This document shows positions 5,837 through 14,100 of a DNA stretch of 16,082 nt, in pieces. The position numbers and the translations under genes were made by a program. The DNA is from a bacterium. GTDB taxonomy: Bacteria; Bacteroidota; Ignavibacteria; Kapaibacteriales; UBA961. The notes beneath the pieces are model-generated. The model saw nothing but the letters and a program-made list of their open reading frames with translations, was not told the DNA's origin and did no database searches. The stretch covers positions 1-16,082 of the forward strand of contig JALHLL010000051.1 in assembly GCA_022844575.1 (NCBI GenBank). Direction: 5' to 3'. Numbering within the stretch: the stretch's first letter is position 1; every line of letters begins with the position of its first letter.

Positions 5837-8815
5837 ATGAAAACAACAATAAAAATCCTCGCAATCTTCGTTTTGCTTCTAAGCGCAGTTAAACTCAAAG
5901 CGCAAGTAACAGTCATTCTCCAACAGCCGCCCGCTTTTCAATTCAAAATTGAAAATATGTGGAAGGTGACACTCATAAACACGACACTATCAACAACGAA
6001 AGTATATTTAAAAGGGTTGGCTACAGCCAGAACCGACGGGCAGATTGTAGAAGTAACCACTTCTACCTTCGATTTGCCAAGAGGAACAAAGATTATCAAT
6101 GCACGGGAACTTGCGCCTTTGAAGGTAAATGAACGGAACTCTAAGTATTCCGATGTCGTAAAGAAGATAGGCGGAGTTCCTACGGGTGACTATGATATTT
6201 GCGTCTCGGTATTTAATGCCGAAACCAATGCCTTATTAGGCGAAATGTGTGTGCAATCGCAGGTACTCAATCTTACCCAATTACAGCTCATGCAACCTGC
6301 ACAAGCTACAATTTTTGATATGAATCCCAAATCTGGCAATGCGCCACAAAAACAACAAACAAACGATGAGAGATTTGCTGCTCGCCTTAATCAAATTCGA
6401 AGGACTAAAACCGATGCTGAGATTGTAGGTGTATTAGAAAAATCGAGTGCTGAACACTCACGAGGTGGTCAATTAGAATTAGTACGAAATGCTACAAAGG
6501 TTCCTTTAGTCGGGGGACTTATCCCTTTTAGCTGGCTTCCTCCGGCGCCATTGCCTCAAGGTGTAAGGGTTAGCTACAGACTTCAAATTGCTGAAATCAA
6601 TTCTAAGCAATCTGCCTACGATGCCATGCGGGCTAATCCTAAACTGATCATCTTGGAAAATCTACAAACAAATATGGTGGTTCTCCCTGTTGCTGCACGC
6701 CGTTTACTTCCAAATCGCTGGTATTCATGGAAGGTAGATGTACTGCTTGATAATAAAATCATTCAAGAAAGCGAAGTGTTTAGTTTTAGTATTACGAGCG
6801 GGGTGCATCCAAAATACGGGGAATATCATCCATTGACCTGTCCTTGTTTCCCGCCGGACGATGTAGCACCAGACATCTCGGAGCGTCGTAGTGGCGAATC
6901 CTCGCCTAATGATGAATCTATTTATGTTTCATCAAGTTCTGCTATTACAACTATTCCAACATCCAGCTCGAGTTGTATGCCAAGTGCAGCTATTTTTCCA
7001 ATGTATTCCCGTGATTTTTCTCCAATCATTGGAAACGGCAACATCATTTCTTCAATAGCAAGTAGTCTGCACTCTCTCATGAGTGGTAGTGCATCTGATA
7101 GCGGCTCGACCGGAGAACCTGTACTTCAACTGATAGGTGATTCCCGAATCGAATATCAAAATGCAAGCCGTGTCGGCACATTCTCCGAAGTACCCAAAAA
7201 CTATCTCACAGCATCCTTAAACCCTGGTCTTAAGTTCTATGGACTTCCATTTTCAACTAATATTCTCTATACGACACAGCAGGATACAAGCCGACAGAGC
7301 ATTAATCAATTTGGAGTGAATTTTGACTTTAATGCTATGCGCGAAGGTCTTGCAAATCGTTTGCAACAAGCAGTGGAAAAGAAAATAGAATCGGCTGCCT
7401 CTATGAGTGAAGATGAGTTAAGTGAAATTCGCAATCCCAGTAACCTAATAGATAATCTCGAAGAGCATGCTTCTGTTTCAGGCATGGAAAAGTTCTTTAT
7501 GAGTATTCGCACATTAGGAATCGGCACAAATTATCCCTCATATTCCGATTATATTTTAAGTGGGGCACCTGTTACGGGGTTGAATATGGAGCTTAATCCC
7601 GGAATTTTTTACACAGCCTTCACAGCGTCAAATAATCAACGAGCATTAGATAATGCAGCATTTCAGCGGGATTTATATGCAGGAAGAATAGGTGTCGGTA
7701 CAAAAGATGCAAGTCATTTTATCCTTACGGGGATGTATGTTTCCGATAATGAAGGATCAATTCGTATTGACAGTAGCAATGCAATACTAACGCCACGAGA
7801 AAATACTGTTTTTGGCATTGATGCAAAAATTGGTGTGTTTAATAATCAGCTTTCTCTTGAAACCGAAGTTGCAGTATCATTACTTACCCGCGATACACGT
7901 GATGCTGATTTTACAAGTGATGCCATACCTTCATTTCTGACAAGCATAGTATCGCCTCGACTAAGTTCATCTGTTGATTTTATGTATGCAGGAAAACTAA
8001 CATATTCAAATGATGAATCGGCAACGAATATTTCGGCGGGGGTCAAAATGATTGGTCCGGGATATGCCTCTTTGGGTGTTCCGCTATTGCGAAACGATCA
8101 ATTTATCTATGAGGCAAAACTCGATCAGCGATTATTCAACCGATATATGACTCTTGGTTCATTTGTACGAACCGCATTTGATAATCTTATCACGTGGAAA
8201 TCGGCACGTACAACGATGACCTCAATAGGAGTAAATGTAGGACTTAACTTTCCTAAATTACCATTCGTTCAGCTATCATTCTCACCTACACAACAGAAAA
8301 ATAACGCTTCTGATACTCTCGGCAGAATTAATAATAATTTGCTGATATATTCGGGAATCACAGGATATACATTTAAAATTGGTGAGACAAGTTTTTCAAC
8401 AACGCTTTCTGCGAATGGTCAAGAAACTAAGACTATCAATGGAGCCGGTAATTTTAATACTAATAGTTATATGATAGGTGAGATGTTGAGTTTCAGTTTA
8501 CCATTAACAGTAGGTGTGAATTTTGGAATAATCCAAATGCAATCGCCTTTAATAGGAAGTCGAACAATACACAATATAGAACTTAATAGTTCTGCTCCCA
8601 TAGGTGAAACTATATCTGTCGGTGGTGGCGCAAACTATGCAAGTGAGCATCAGCAAAATGAACGTGTTGGTTTTTTTGCAAATTCTAGTCTGCAAGTGAC
8701 CAATGCCATTACCTTCGATGCAAGAATTGAGAAAACAACATTCAATGAATTTATTTCTTCATCCGGTAATTATGGAGAATTTTTAATGACGATAGGCATC
8801 CAAACACGTTGGTAA
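5837..8815 (+). CDS. Outer-membrane beta-barrel with N-terminal A-B modules, gene 3
   Basis: This 992-residue protein has a signal peptide at 1-23 (ending LKAQ). Module A (about 24-147: NMWKVTLINTT, PTGDYDICVSVFN, GEMCVQ) and module B (about 224-322: PFSWLPPAPLPQGVRVSYRL, YSWKVDV, FSFSI) match the same modules in gene 1. A spacer of about 75 residues separates them. A Ser/Pro/Cys-rich linker follows (about 323-430). The remaining 560 residues alternate short amphipathic strands, for example GVNVGLNFPKLPFVQLSFSP and SYMIGEMLSFSLPLTVGVNF. The chain ends in Trp, as outer-membrane barrels normally end in an aromatic residue. It is therefore likely an outer-membrane protein with periplasmic or surface A-B modules. 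The barrel family is not recognised with certainty. The ATG at 5837 is chosen over an in-frame TTG at 5819 because it directly starts the signal peptide. A 142-bp gap from gene 2 leaves room for its own promoter. Confidence 0.85.
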   Translation: MKTTIKILAIFVLLLSAVKLKAQVTVILQQPPAFQFKIENMWKVTLINTTLSTTKVYLKGLATARTDGQIVEVTTSTFDLPRGTKIINARELAPLKVNERNSKYSDVVKKIGGVPTGDYDICVSVFNAETNALLGEMCVQSQVLNLTQLQLMQPAQATIFDMNPKSGNAPQKQQTNDERFAARLNQIRRTKTDAEIVGVLEKSSAEHSRGGQLELVRNATKVPLVGGLIPFSWLPPAPLPQGVRVSYRLQIAEINSKQSAYDAMRANPKLIILENLQTNMVVLPVAARRLLPNRWYSWKVDVLLDNKIIQESEVFSFSITSGVHPKYGEYHPLTCPCFPPDDVAPDISERRSGESSPNDESIYVSSSSAITTIPTSSSSCMPSAAIFPMYSRDFSPIIGNGNIISSIASSLHSLMSGSASDSGSTGEPVLQLIGDSRIEYQNASRVGTFSEVPKNYLTASLNPGLKFYGLPFSTNILYTTQQDTSRQSINQFGVNFDFNAMREGLANRLQQAVEKKIESAASMSEDELSEIRNPSNLIDNLEEHASVSGMEKFFMSIRTLGIGTNYPSYSDYILSGAPVTGLNMELNPGIFYTAFTASNNQRALDNAAFQRDLYAGRIGVGTKDASHFILTGMYVSDNEGSIRIDSSNAILTPRENTVFGIDAKIGVFNNQLSLETEVAVSLLTRDTRDADFTSDAIPSFLTSIVSPRLSSSVDFMYAGKLTYSNDESATNISAGVKMIGPGYASLGVPLLRNDQFIYEAKLDQRLFNRYMTLGSFVRTAFDNLITWKSARTTMTSIGVNVGLNFPKLPFVQLSFSPTQQKNNASDTLGRINNNLLIYSGITGYTFKIGETSFSTTLSANGQETKTINGAGNFNTNSYMIGEMLSFSLPLTVGVNFGIIQMQSPLIGSRTIHNIELNSSAPIGETISVGGGANYASEHQQNERVGFFANSSLQVTNAITFDARIEKTTFNEFISSSGNYGEFLMTIGIQTRW

Positions 8816-8885
8816 CTTCTCATTGTTCGATAAGATTCAACAGCATTTTGCCGATAAGGTAGAGTCATTGAAATACTGTCGGAAG

Positions 8886-8917
8886 CCGCTTTACAGACCA
8901 AGTAAAGTGGTTTTTTT
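8886..8917 (+). terminator. Rho-independent terminator of the surface cluster
   Basis: The arms CCGCTTTAC (8886-8894) and GTAAAGTGG (8902-8910) pair over 9 bp with one G-T, around a 7-base loop, and seven T follow directly. It lies 70 bases after the gene 3 stop and is the strongest terminator in the window. Confidence 0.9.
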
Positions 8918-8973
8918 GTTTATTGAATGCGCCCCATATTAGAATAAATTGGCGCAAAAGCGGAGAAGCACTT

Positions 8974-9690
8974 ATGTCAACAAGGAAAATGAAATGGTGA
9001 AGGGTATTCAATGTGACTATACTTAATCGTTCAAGCTGTTTGTAATTGTGATACAGTAGAAAAAGAGAATTAAATCAACGTGAGGCAAAAGAAAAGTATC
9101 GAATACAGGGTAGAAGTACGATATTAGTTTGGCTACGTAAACACTGACGTTTAGATTTGAGAATTCAATGAGATAGAATGAGTAAAGTAAGTACCCGAAT
9201 AATAAGATACGTGAATTAGAACTAGAGCAAGATGTTCTAAAACTTGTACGCTTGTATAATTCCTCTAACCGCCAGATATTTATCATGTAATATGTTTGAA
9301 CAAATAATTCAGATTCGGTTTTTGGAAAAACTTCTTTGAAAAATTTTGCGTGTAGGATGCACACGAGACCCATTAACGAAGACCTACAAAGCAGAATACC
9401 TATGAAAACATATCAGTAATAACGTTACGACCTTCACAAAGGAATACATTTTTGCGCTCAATATGGAAACCAAGAGTATTGGTATAAGGAAAACAGTATT
9501 GGTCAAAAACGGCTGTTCGTTTTTATATTACGTCAAACAAGGAAATGGAGTTTGTGATGATTTGCGAAAGTATGTAAAGTCTTTTTGCAACAACTTTTTA
9601 TACCGTTAATGAGTAATTTAACGGGAGTATTTGGACTTATAATAGTGCAACCATTATACAACCAATAAAGAATAAAGCTGTTTTCTGCAA
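8974..9690 (+). pseudogene. Heavily decayed IS3-family transposase (orfA + orfB)
   Basis: From the ATG at 8974 one frame reads MSTRKMKW, stop, then more stops, then REAKEKYRIQGRSTILVWLRKH (about 9070-9150). This is the helix-turn-helix of IS3-type OrfA, normally ...YGIxGxSTVLxWLRKHG. After a frameshift, IRELELEQDVLKLVRLY (about 9210-9265) matches the OrfA leucine-zipper segment. Further on, HKGIHFCAQY (about 9435-9465) resembles the OrfB HSDRGIQYxS motif. GNGVCDDLRKYVKSFCNNF (about 9541-9597) resembles OrfB G(N)xCYDNAxxESFFxxL. The span is about half of a normal IS3 coding region and is broken by many stops and frameshifts, so the element is dead. The OrfA match is firm; the OrfB matches rest on my memory of family motifs. 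No intact terminal repeats were found. Confidence 0.6.
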
Positions 9691-9773
9691 TGCAACCAAA
9701 GTGTGTAATTTAAATGATAGCAATAAGTTACAAACCTTTTTACTCGTATTCGTAAAAACTACATGTCCGTACC

Positions 9774-9988
9774 AAAGGAGGGGAATTGTAAGAAAAAGAA
9801 ATAATAATTGCATTAAATTCCCCTCTTTCAGAGGGGTGTCACGGTACGTGACGGGGTGTCATAACACGTATAAACCACCCCGCTTTCAGCACCCCTCCAA
9901 GGGAGGGGAATTGTGGAAAGGCAGCGTTAAATTCCCCTCTCTCTCCCAGAGGGGTGGCACGGTACGTGACGGGGTGTCATAACACGTA
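9774..9988. repeat. Mosaic of GC-rich palindromic intergenic repeats
   Basis: Two direct copies (9813-9870 and 9927-9988) begin TTAAATTCCCCTC, pass through GAGGGGTG and end TGTCATAACACGTA; copy B has a 4-base insertion. Inverted partial copies of the AATTCCCCTCC end lie at 9774-9790 and 9890-9914. Each copy is itself palindromic: CCCCTC/GAGGGG, and GTCACG-gta-CGTGAC at 9838-9852. An apparent open frame at 9701-9982 runs through these repeats and is not a gene. Similar CCCCTC...GAGGGG elements are widespread between Bacteroidota genes. Confidence 0.8.
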
Positions 9989-9991
9989 ACA

Positions 9992-10058
9992 CTGTCATTA
10001 TGAACAAAGTGAAAAATCTGTTTCGTGTACAGATTCTTGATTACACTCAGAATGACAG
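9992..10058. repeat. Long imperfect hairpin repeat (CTGTCATT...AATGACAG)
   Basis: Arms of about 30 bases, beginning CTGTCATTATGAAC and ending CACTCAGAATGACAG, are imperfect inverted copies that also share AAAATCTGT/ACAGATTCT near the loop. This type of TGTCATTCTGA...TCAGAATGACA element is recurrent between genes in many Bacteroidota. It abuts the GC-rich mosaic directly, making a composite repeat block. Confidence 0.75.
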
Positions 10059-10149
10059 ATGCCGAGGAGTATTCGCCCCCCTTCTTTTTTCCACCTCTCT
10101 TTTCCCTTCCCTTTTTTGTGTATCTATAAATATTCGCTGCTTTATCGAA

Positions 10150-10290
10150 TGATTTTGAAACAAAATAAACTTTGTGCTATCCTTATATATCAAGGTAGAG
10201 TACTCAAGCATACATACGTTAATGCACCGCATAGGTTGCAAACGCTTGTGTATGGAGTAATTTCCTCGAAGTAAGTTTACTTCGTTAGTG
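10150..10290. repeat. Structured 141-bp repeat, copy 1
   Basis: This is a direct repeat of 15263-15402. It is near-identical except for a variable stretch around 10173-10193 and scattered single changes. It contains two hairpins: a long one at 10209-10254 (outer arms CATACAT/GTGTATG, inner TGCACC) and a short one at 10267-10284 (CGAAGTAA-gt-TTACTTCG). In this copy two substitutions break pairs in the long stem (GTTGCA for GGTGCA, AACGC for AACGT). The copy therefore seems decayed relative to copy 2. It lies directly before the chimeric HDOD remnant. Confidence 0.85.
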
Positions 10291-10321
10291 AATTATGAGC
10301 TTATAAGACGATGTTTTGGTT

Positions 10322-10867
10322 ATGGATATTATGGGTGAATGCAGAACCTATTTCACGCCCCCTTTATGGGAAAAACGTACCTTTGTTTATACAGTAAGTA
10401 ATACATTACAAGATGATTTGAATTGTATTAGACTTGACGGGTTAGAAACCGATCCGGCTCTCACACTCAAGATACTTCGAATGGCAAATTCGCCATTGTA
10501 TGCCGTACGTTCAAATGTAACATCTTTACAGCAAGCAGTACTGGCTCTCGGTCTCAATCGAGTCGCTAATATCGTGTTGAGTGTATCCATATTCTCAAAA
10601 TGTATGTATTGTATTATGTTGTCGCGCTCAAATAGTGCGGAACACATGAAGAATTTCCGGTATCATTCATCGTGTACCGGAATGGTTGCGAAGAACTCAG
10701 TTACCAAAATCAAACGTAATTGTAAGGACTTGGAGTTTATTGGAGGATTATTGCATGATATAGGAAAAATGGCAATGATTCAATTCGATCCGGAGAACTA
10801 CGCTAAAATCATCGAACTTGTTCGTAGCGAAGGCATTTTGGATGTTGAAGCGGAAATGTTGAACTAA
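10322..10867 (+). pseudogene. Chimeric remnant: lipoprotein tail fused to truncated HDOD domain
   Basis: The frame encodes about 181 residues from the ATG at 10322 (a TTG at 10316 is also in frame). Its first 38 or so residues (MGEC...KRTFVYTVSNTLQDDLNCIRL) match residues 89-134 of the lipoprotein at 15495-15923. The rest is an HDOD domain, a fold found in bacterial signalling proteins: ETDPALTLKILRMANSPLYA, LQQAVLALGLNRVANIVLSV, and GLLHDIGKMAM with the HD pair. The usual N-terminal LPxLP part of HDOD is missing. The C-terminus stops at a TAA well before the usual end of the domain. There is no signal peptide. The upstream 141 bp repeat the upstream region of the lipoprotein gene. The simplest reading is a duplicated lipoprotein locus that lost its front part and was joined to a piece of an HDOD gene. 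It may be untranslated or non-functional, although the fusion frame is open. Confidence 0.7.
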
Positions 10868-10945
10868 TTCCTCTAAAAAAGAACACTTTGACGAGTTGTT
10901 GTTAAGAGTATGTGATGAAAAGATTTGGAGTTCGTTCCGGTTGAC

Positions 10946-11044
10946 ATGAGCACGAGAGAAAAATGTATTAAAGTGTTTGAAGTTGTAGAGGATGAATTCT
11001 ATAGACTAAACCATCAATTTACCAGAATTAGGGAGTTCCATTAA
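10946..11044 (+). other. Short ORF (32 codons), possible gene fragment
   Basis: An ATG-started frame reads MSTREKCIKVFEVVEDEFYR and ends ...RIREFH at 11044. The composition is protein-like, but I recognise no family and see no ribosome binding site. It lies in the otherwise empty 249-bp gap between the HDOD remnant and the next gene, next to other remnants, so it may be a gene scrap. Confidence 0.2.
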
Positions 11045-11116
11045 CATAAGAATCAAAAATTACTGTATAAATTTCACTTACTTAATTAATCCGAAAACAA
11101 ACCAATATTTATATCT

Positions 11117-11998
11117 ATGAAGATAATAAAAATAACACTTCGACTTTTTAACTTAATTTTAACATTCTTAATGTTATCAAATTATTCTTTTTCACAAAAT
11201 TTCGCAAATGGAAGTTTTGAAATCTCCGGTGATTCTTGTGGTCCTAAAATACCTCATAATACAGTCCATCAAATAGTGCCCGGTTTGTATTCATTTGGTA
11301 GTACAACAGGTGTAGAATTAAGGTCAAACAATTGTCCACTAACAGGAGCCACAAATCCACCAAATGCTGTACATGGAAGTAAATATCTATTATTTTGGGG
11401 TTACGACATTATAAATCAAGGCGGCGGAGATTCAATTGCTTTAAAATTATCAAGCCCCTTGATTGCCGGTCAGAGTTATCAATTAACTTATTCACATCGC
11501 AGACAACAAGCATTTACATCTCCTGTTTATCATATTGGATATTCTAATGACAGTAGTAAGTTTGGCAATTATATTGGGTTGGGCCATTGCATAAGTTTTA
11601 GTAATGCGTGGGAGGATACTTCATATACGTTTACCCCCACCTATGATTGCCTTTACATTACATTAAAAACTATTTTAGATGGTAGCTTGCTTTACCTCGA
11701 TAATTTTAATATAAAGTCTTTAACGTCTAGTTCGGAAACACTTGATAATCCAAACACGAATAAAATTAGTATATATCCAAATCCGTTAAAAAGTTTTACA
11801 ACTATTTCTGCAGGCAACTTATTACCTCCATTTAAAATTGAGCTTTATGATGTATTGGGTAAAAAGAAGGATTATAGAGCTGATTGGAATGATAAAGTAA
11901 TTACGCTTTTTCGAGACAACCTGCCTGAAGGTTGCTACCTTGTCGTAATAACAGATAATAAAAAAAATACATTTAAATTAATCATTAGCAATGAGTAA
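11117..11998 (+). CDS. Secreted jelly-roll protein with T9SS type A sorting domain
   Basis: This 293-residue protein has a signal peptide (about 1-27, ending SNYSFSQ). Residues about 28-200 resemble a jelly-roll surface domain: NFANGSFEISGDSC at the start, PLIAGQSYQLTYSHR in the middle, and LLYLDNFNIKSL as the last strand. Residues about 215-292 form a T9SS type A C-terminal sorting domain: ISIYPNPLKSFTTI, KIELYDVLGKK, DNLPEGCYLVVITD, FKLIIS. Such domains route proteins through the type IX system to the cell surface, where they are attached or released. The ligand or activity is unknown. Its stop overlaps the start of the metallo-hydrolase gene (ATGAGTAA), so the two are translationally coupled and likely work together. 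No good ribosome binding site precedes the ATG, as is common in Bacteroidota. Confidence 0.88.
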   Translation: MKIIKITLRLFNLILTFLMLSNYSFSQNFANGSFEISGDSCGPKIPHNTVHQIVPGLYSFGSTTGVELRSNNCPLTGATNPPNAVHGSKYLLFWGYDIINQGGGDSIALKLSSPLIAGQSYQLTYSHRRQQAFTSPVYHIGYSNDSSKFGNYIGLGHCISFSNAWEDTSYTFTPTYDCLYITLKTILDGSLLYLDNFNIKSLTSSSETLDNPNTNKISIYPNPLKSFTTISAGNLLPPFKIELYDVLGKKKDYRADWNDKVITLFRDNLPEGCYLVVITDNKKNTFKLIISNE

Positions 11999-12926
11999 TA
12001 TTACAAAGTTTATACCGCTCAGAAGAAAGCAATTAGTTTGTATACTATTTCTTACTTTATCCAATTTCTGCATTGCACAAAAGGATAAAACTATAGCGAC
12101 AAACTACTTTCCGATTCGTGATAGTTTGTATATGGTAACAATAGGTTTTACAAATATTGGTATTTTGGTTGGAGAGAAAGAACTGATTTTGGTTGATGCG
12201 AGTAAAAAAAGTTTCATGGATAGTGCACGCGATAGTTTATTGTTGAGATTTGGAAACAAGCCTGTAAAATACATTTTAAATACCCATAGTCATGGAGATC
12301 ATACGGGTGGAAACCCCAAATTTATGAAAGAGGGTACAATTTGTATTGCACATATAAATGCTAAAAAGGAAATGCATCAGATATACTATGTTGATGAAAA
12401 CGGAAAACAAGTAGATTCAATTATTGGTAAGCCGTTTAGAGAATACGAAGAACATGAACTTCCTCAAATTACTTTTAATGATAAAATGGAACTGTCTGTT
12501 TTTAATGAGGATGTTGAATTGATGCATGTTGCTGATGCTCATACGCGTGGAGACGTTATTATTTTTTTTAAGAGGAGTAATGTCATTGCATTAGGCGACA
12601 ACTACTTTGGAGACGCATATACATTTGGTAACAATATAGAAGGTATGATAAAAGTTTATAAGTTTGTACTAACTATTATCGATGATAATACAATTATTCT
12701 ACCGGGTCATGGCAAATTATCAAACAAACAAGAGTTGCAACAATATCTGAATATGATAACCCACGTAAAAAGTAAAATTGATTTGTTAAAAAGCCAGGGC
12801 AAAAAATTGGAAGACATAAAAGCTGATAAAAGTATAACAGAAATGTATGATGCAAAATATGGCAAATTATACATTAATGGTGAACAATTTAGAGAGTTAT
12901 TATATAATGGTGGTAATAAGAAATGA
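11991..12926 (+). CDS. Exported metallo-beta-lactamase-fold hydrolase
   Basis: This 311-residue protein has an N-terminal signal sequence (hydrophobic core about 15-28, ending CIAQ). The MBL fold is clear. The HxHxDH motif NTHSHGDHTGG gives H99, H101, D103 and H104. DAHTRGD supplies H184, ALGDNYF supplies the bridging D203, and LPGHG supplies H240. All ligands for a two-zinc site are therefore present. The order and spacing resemble the broad exported MBL group that includes B3-like lactamases and related hydrolases; the substrate cannot be told from sequence. Lactamase activity should not be assumed. It should act in the periplasm or outside. It overlaps the preceding T9SS-sorted protein by 8 bp, suggesting a two-gene operon. 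The ATG at 11991 is supported by that overlap and the signal peptide that follows. Confidence 0.88.
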   Translation: MSNITKFIPLRRKQLVCILFLTLSNFCIAQKDKTIATNYFPIRDSLYMVTIGFTNIGILVGEKELILVDASKKSFMDSARDSLLLRFGNKPVKYILNTHSHGDHTGGNPKFMKEGTICIAHINAKKEMHQIYYVDENGKQVDSIIGKPFREYEEHELPQITFNDKMELSVFNEDVELMHVADAHTRGDVIIFFKRSNVIALGDNYFGDAYTFGNNIEGMIKVYKFVLTIIDDNTIILPGHGKLSNKQELQQYLNMITHVKSKIDLLKSQGKKLEDIKADKSITEMYDAKYGKLYINGEQFRELLYNGGNKK

Positions 12927-13234
12927 AATTTAATGGAGCATTGGCTTTGTCATCGTAAAAAACCCAGTGCTACATCGCACCAAAAAACTAGTAGCAAGTG
13001 CGTTGATTATTCATAGTGTAAAGCGGCGTCCGAATCCTTACGAAGTGACAAAAAGGCACTACCAATAAATCCGAAGTAAGAATAGTAATAAAGTTTCGGA
13101 GAAACCGCCGATATAAGTAACAAGAAATAAAACTTATTGCAGTATCTTCATATATACTTACTTTCGTGAATGAATGCATTCGGAATACAAACTACCTTTG
13201 TAGATACGTTGTAGTGTACTGTAAATACATCACG
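12927..13234. other. Intergenic region, no gene recognised
   Basis: This 308-bp stretch lies between the metallo-hydrolase and the lipoprotein. A short plus-strand frame near 13018-13065 reads VKRRPNPYEVTKRHYQ before a stop. It could be a gene scrap, but nothing recognisable continues. A promoter candidate sits at 13193-13200. Confidence 0.4.
13193..13200 (+). promoter_or_regulatory. Candidate -7 box for the lipoprotein gene
   Basis: TACCTTTG matches the Bacteroidota -7 pattern TAnnTTTG and lies 34 bases before the ATG at 13235. No clear -33 TTG is seen. If it is used, the open frame upstream of 13235 could not be translated in full, which supports the later start. Confidence 0.35.
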
Positions 13235-13921
13235 ATGATAAGAATAACGACCATATTGATATATACATTTGTAACCCTTTTAGGTTGTATCGACAAGACG
13301 AACAATAGTAAAAAGCCGACACGAAATACGTGTTCGAATTGGATGAATGTAGATTATCTGAATTGCCTAAAAACCGACCTGCCTTGCGAATGCGAAAAGT
13401 CTCAAGAATTCTTTTTAATCAGTATAGATACTTCCAATCAATTTGTTGCCTTGTATGAGGGTAGAGCAAATTATGAACATGGCTACAACAATTACAGAGT
13501 AATTTCCAATACCAATTTGGAAGTTTATGAAATGCATTATTCGCAAACTTTGCTTAAAGATAGCATTGCTATTATCGGACAAATATCAATCAAAGAAGAC
13601 TCATTGTTTTTTAGAGAGACTTCCGGAAAGCTGACAAAATTTATTCTATACAATTCCGACGAGAGAGACGGGTATTTTAAGGAGCATGTAAAATTGCTTA
13701 ACCGTGCATTAGAAACACGGGGGTATGATAATTTATCTACACTGTTGCTGAGTGACAGTTTAAAATGTTGGTGCAATTGGGAACTCGGTGGCGCAAATAT
13801 AGTTTTCCGAGCAGAAAAAAAATGGATACTTGAAAGAAAAGAAAACGAATTGTACATTTATGAATGGACAAATCCGCCACGTGTTAAAACACTCGATTTG
13901 AAAATCGAGAAAAAGTCCTGA
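13235..13921 (+). CDS. Lipoprotein of unknown function
   Basis: This 228-residue protein starts at the ATG at 13235. The N-terminus MIRITTILIYTFVTLLGC is a lipoprotein signal with lipobox LLGC and acylated Cys18. An in-frame ATG at 13166 would put 23 polar residues before the signal and is rejected. The mature part has a Cys-rich stretch (NTCSNWMNVDYLNCL, LPCECEKS), then about 170 residues rich in predicted strands and charged residues, with a CWCNWELGG segment near the C-terminus. I recognise no family. It should be anchored in the inner or outer membrane facing the periplasm or surface. Neighbours give no clear functional hint. Confidence 0.7.
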   Translation: MIRITTILIYTFVTLLGCIDKTNNSKKPTRNTCSNWMNVDYLNCLKTDLPCECEKSQEFFLISIDTSNQFVALYEGRANYEHGYNNYRVISNTNLEVYEMHYSQTLLKDSIAIIGQISIKEDSLFFRETSGKLTKFILYNSDERDGYFKEHVKLLNRALETRGYDNLSTLLLSDSLKCWCNWELGGANIVFRAEKKWILERKENELYIYEWTNPPRVKTLDLKIEKKS

Positions 13922-14100
13922 AAAAACTTAAATGGTAGTATGCCTGAAAACATGGAAAAAATTATGGTGCTATGTTTGGGTTAAACGAATTACAGGTGAG
14001 TGTTTGGGGTTCTTATTGAAAAATCCGACTCACCATAATCCGGAGACCCGTTCGAGATTATTCGGGGAGTTATTATTAACCGTAAAACAAAAGAAGGAAA

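Noticed and set aside
9023..9373. 116-codon minus-strand ORF
   Set aside because: It is antisense to the decayed IS3 transposase, whose plus-strand motifs are recognisable. The minus-strand product resembles nothing.
9701..9982. 93-codon plus-strand ORF
   Set aside because: It runs through two copies of the palindromic repeat and has no protein-like composition. It is an open frame by chance in GC-rich repeat DNA.
9813..9988. Possible CRISPR array from spaced direct repeats
   Set aside because: There are only two direct copies with inverted partial copies between them, copy length varies by 4 bases, and no cas gene is near. They are palindromic intergenic repeats.
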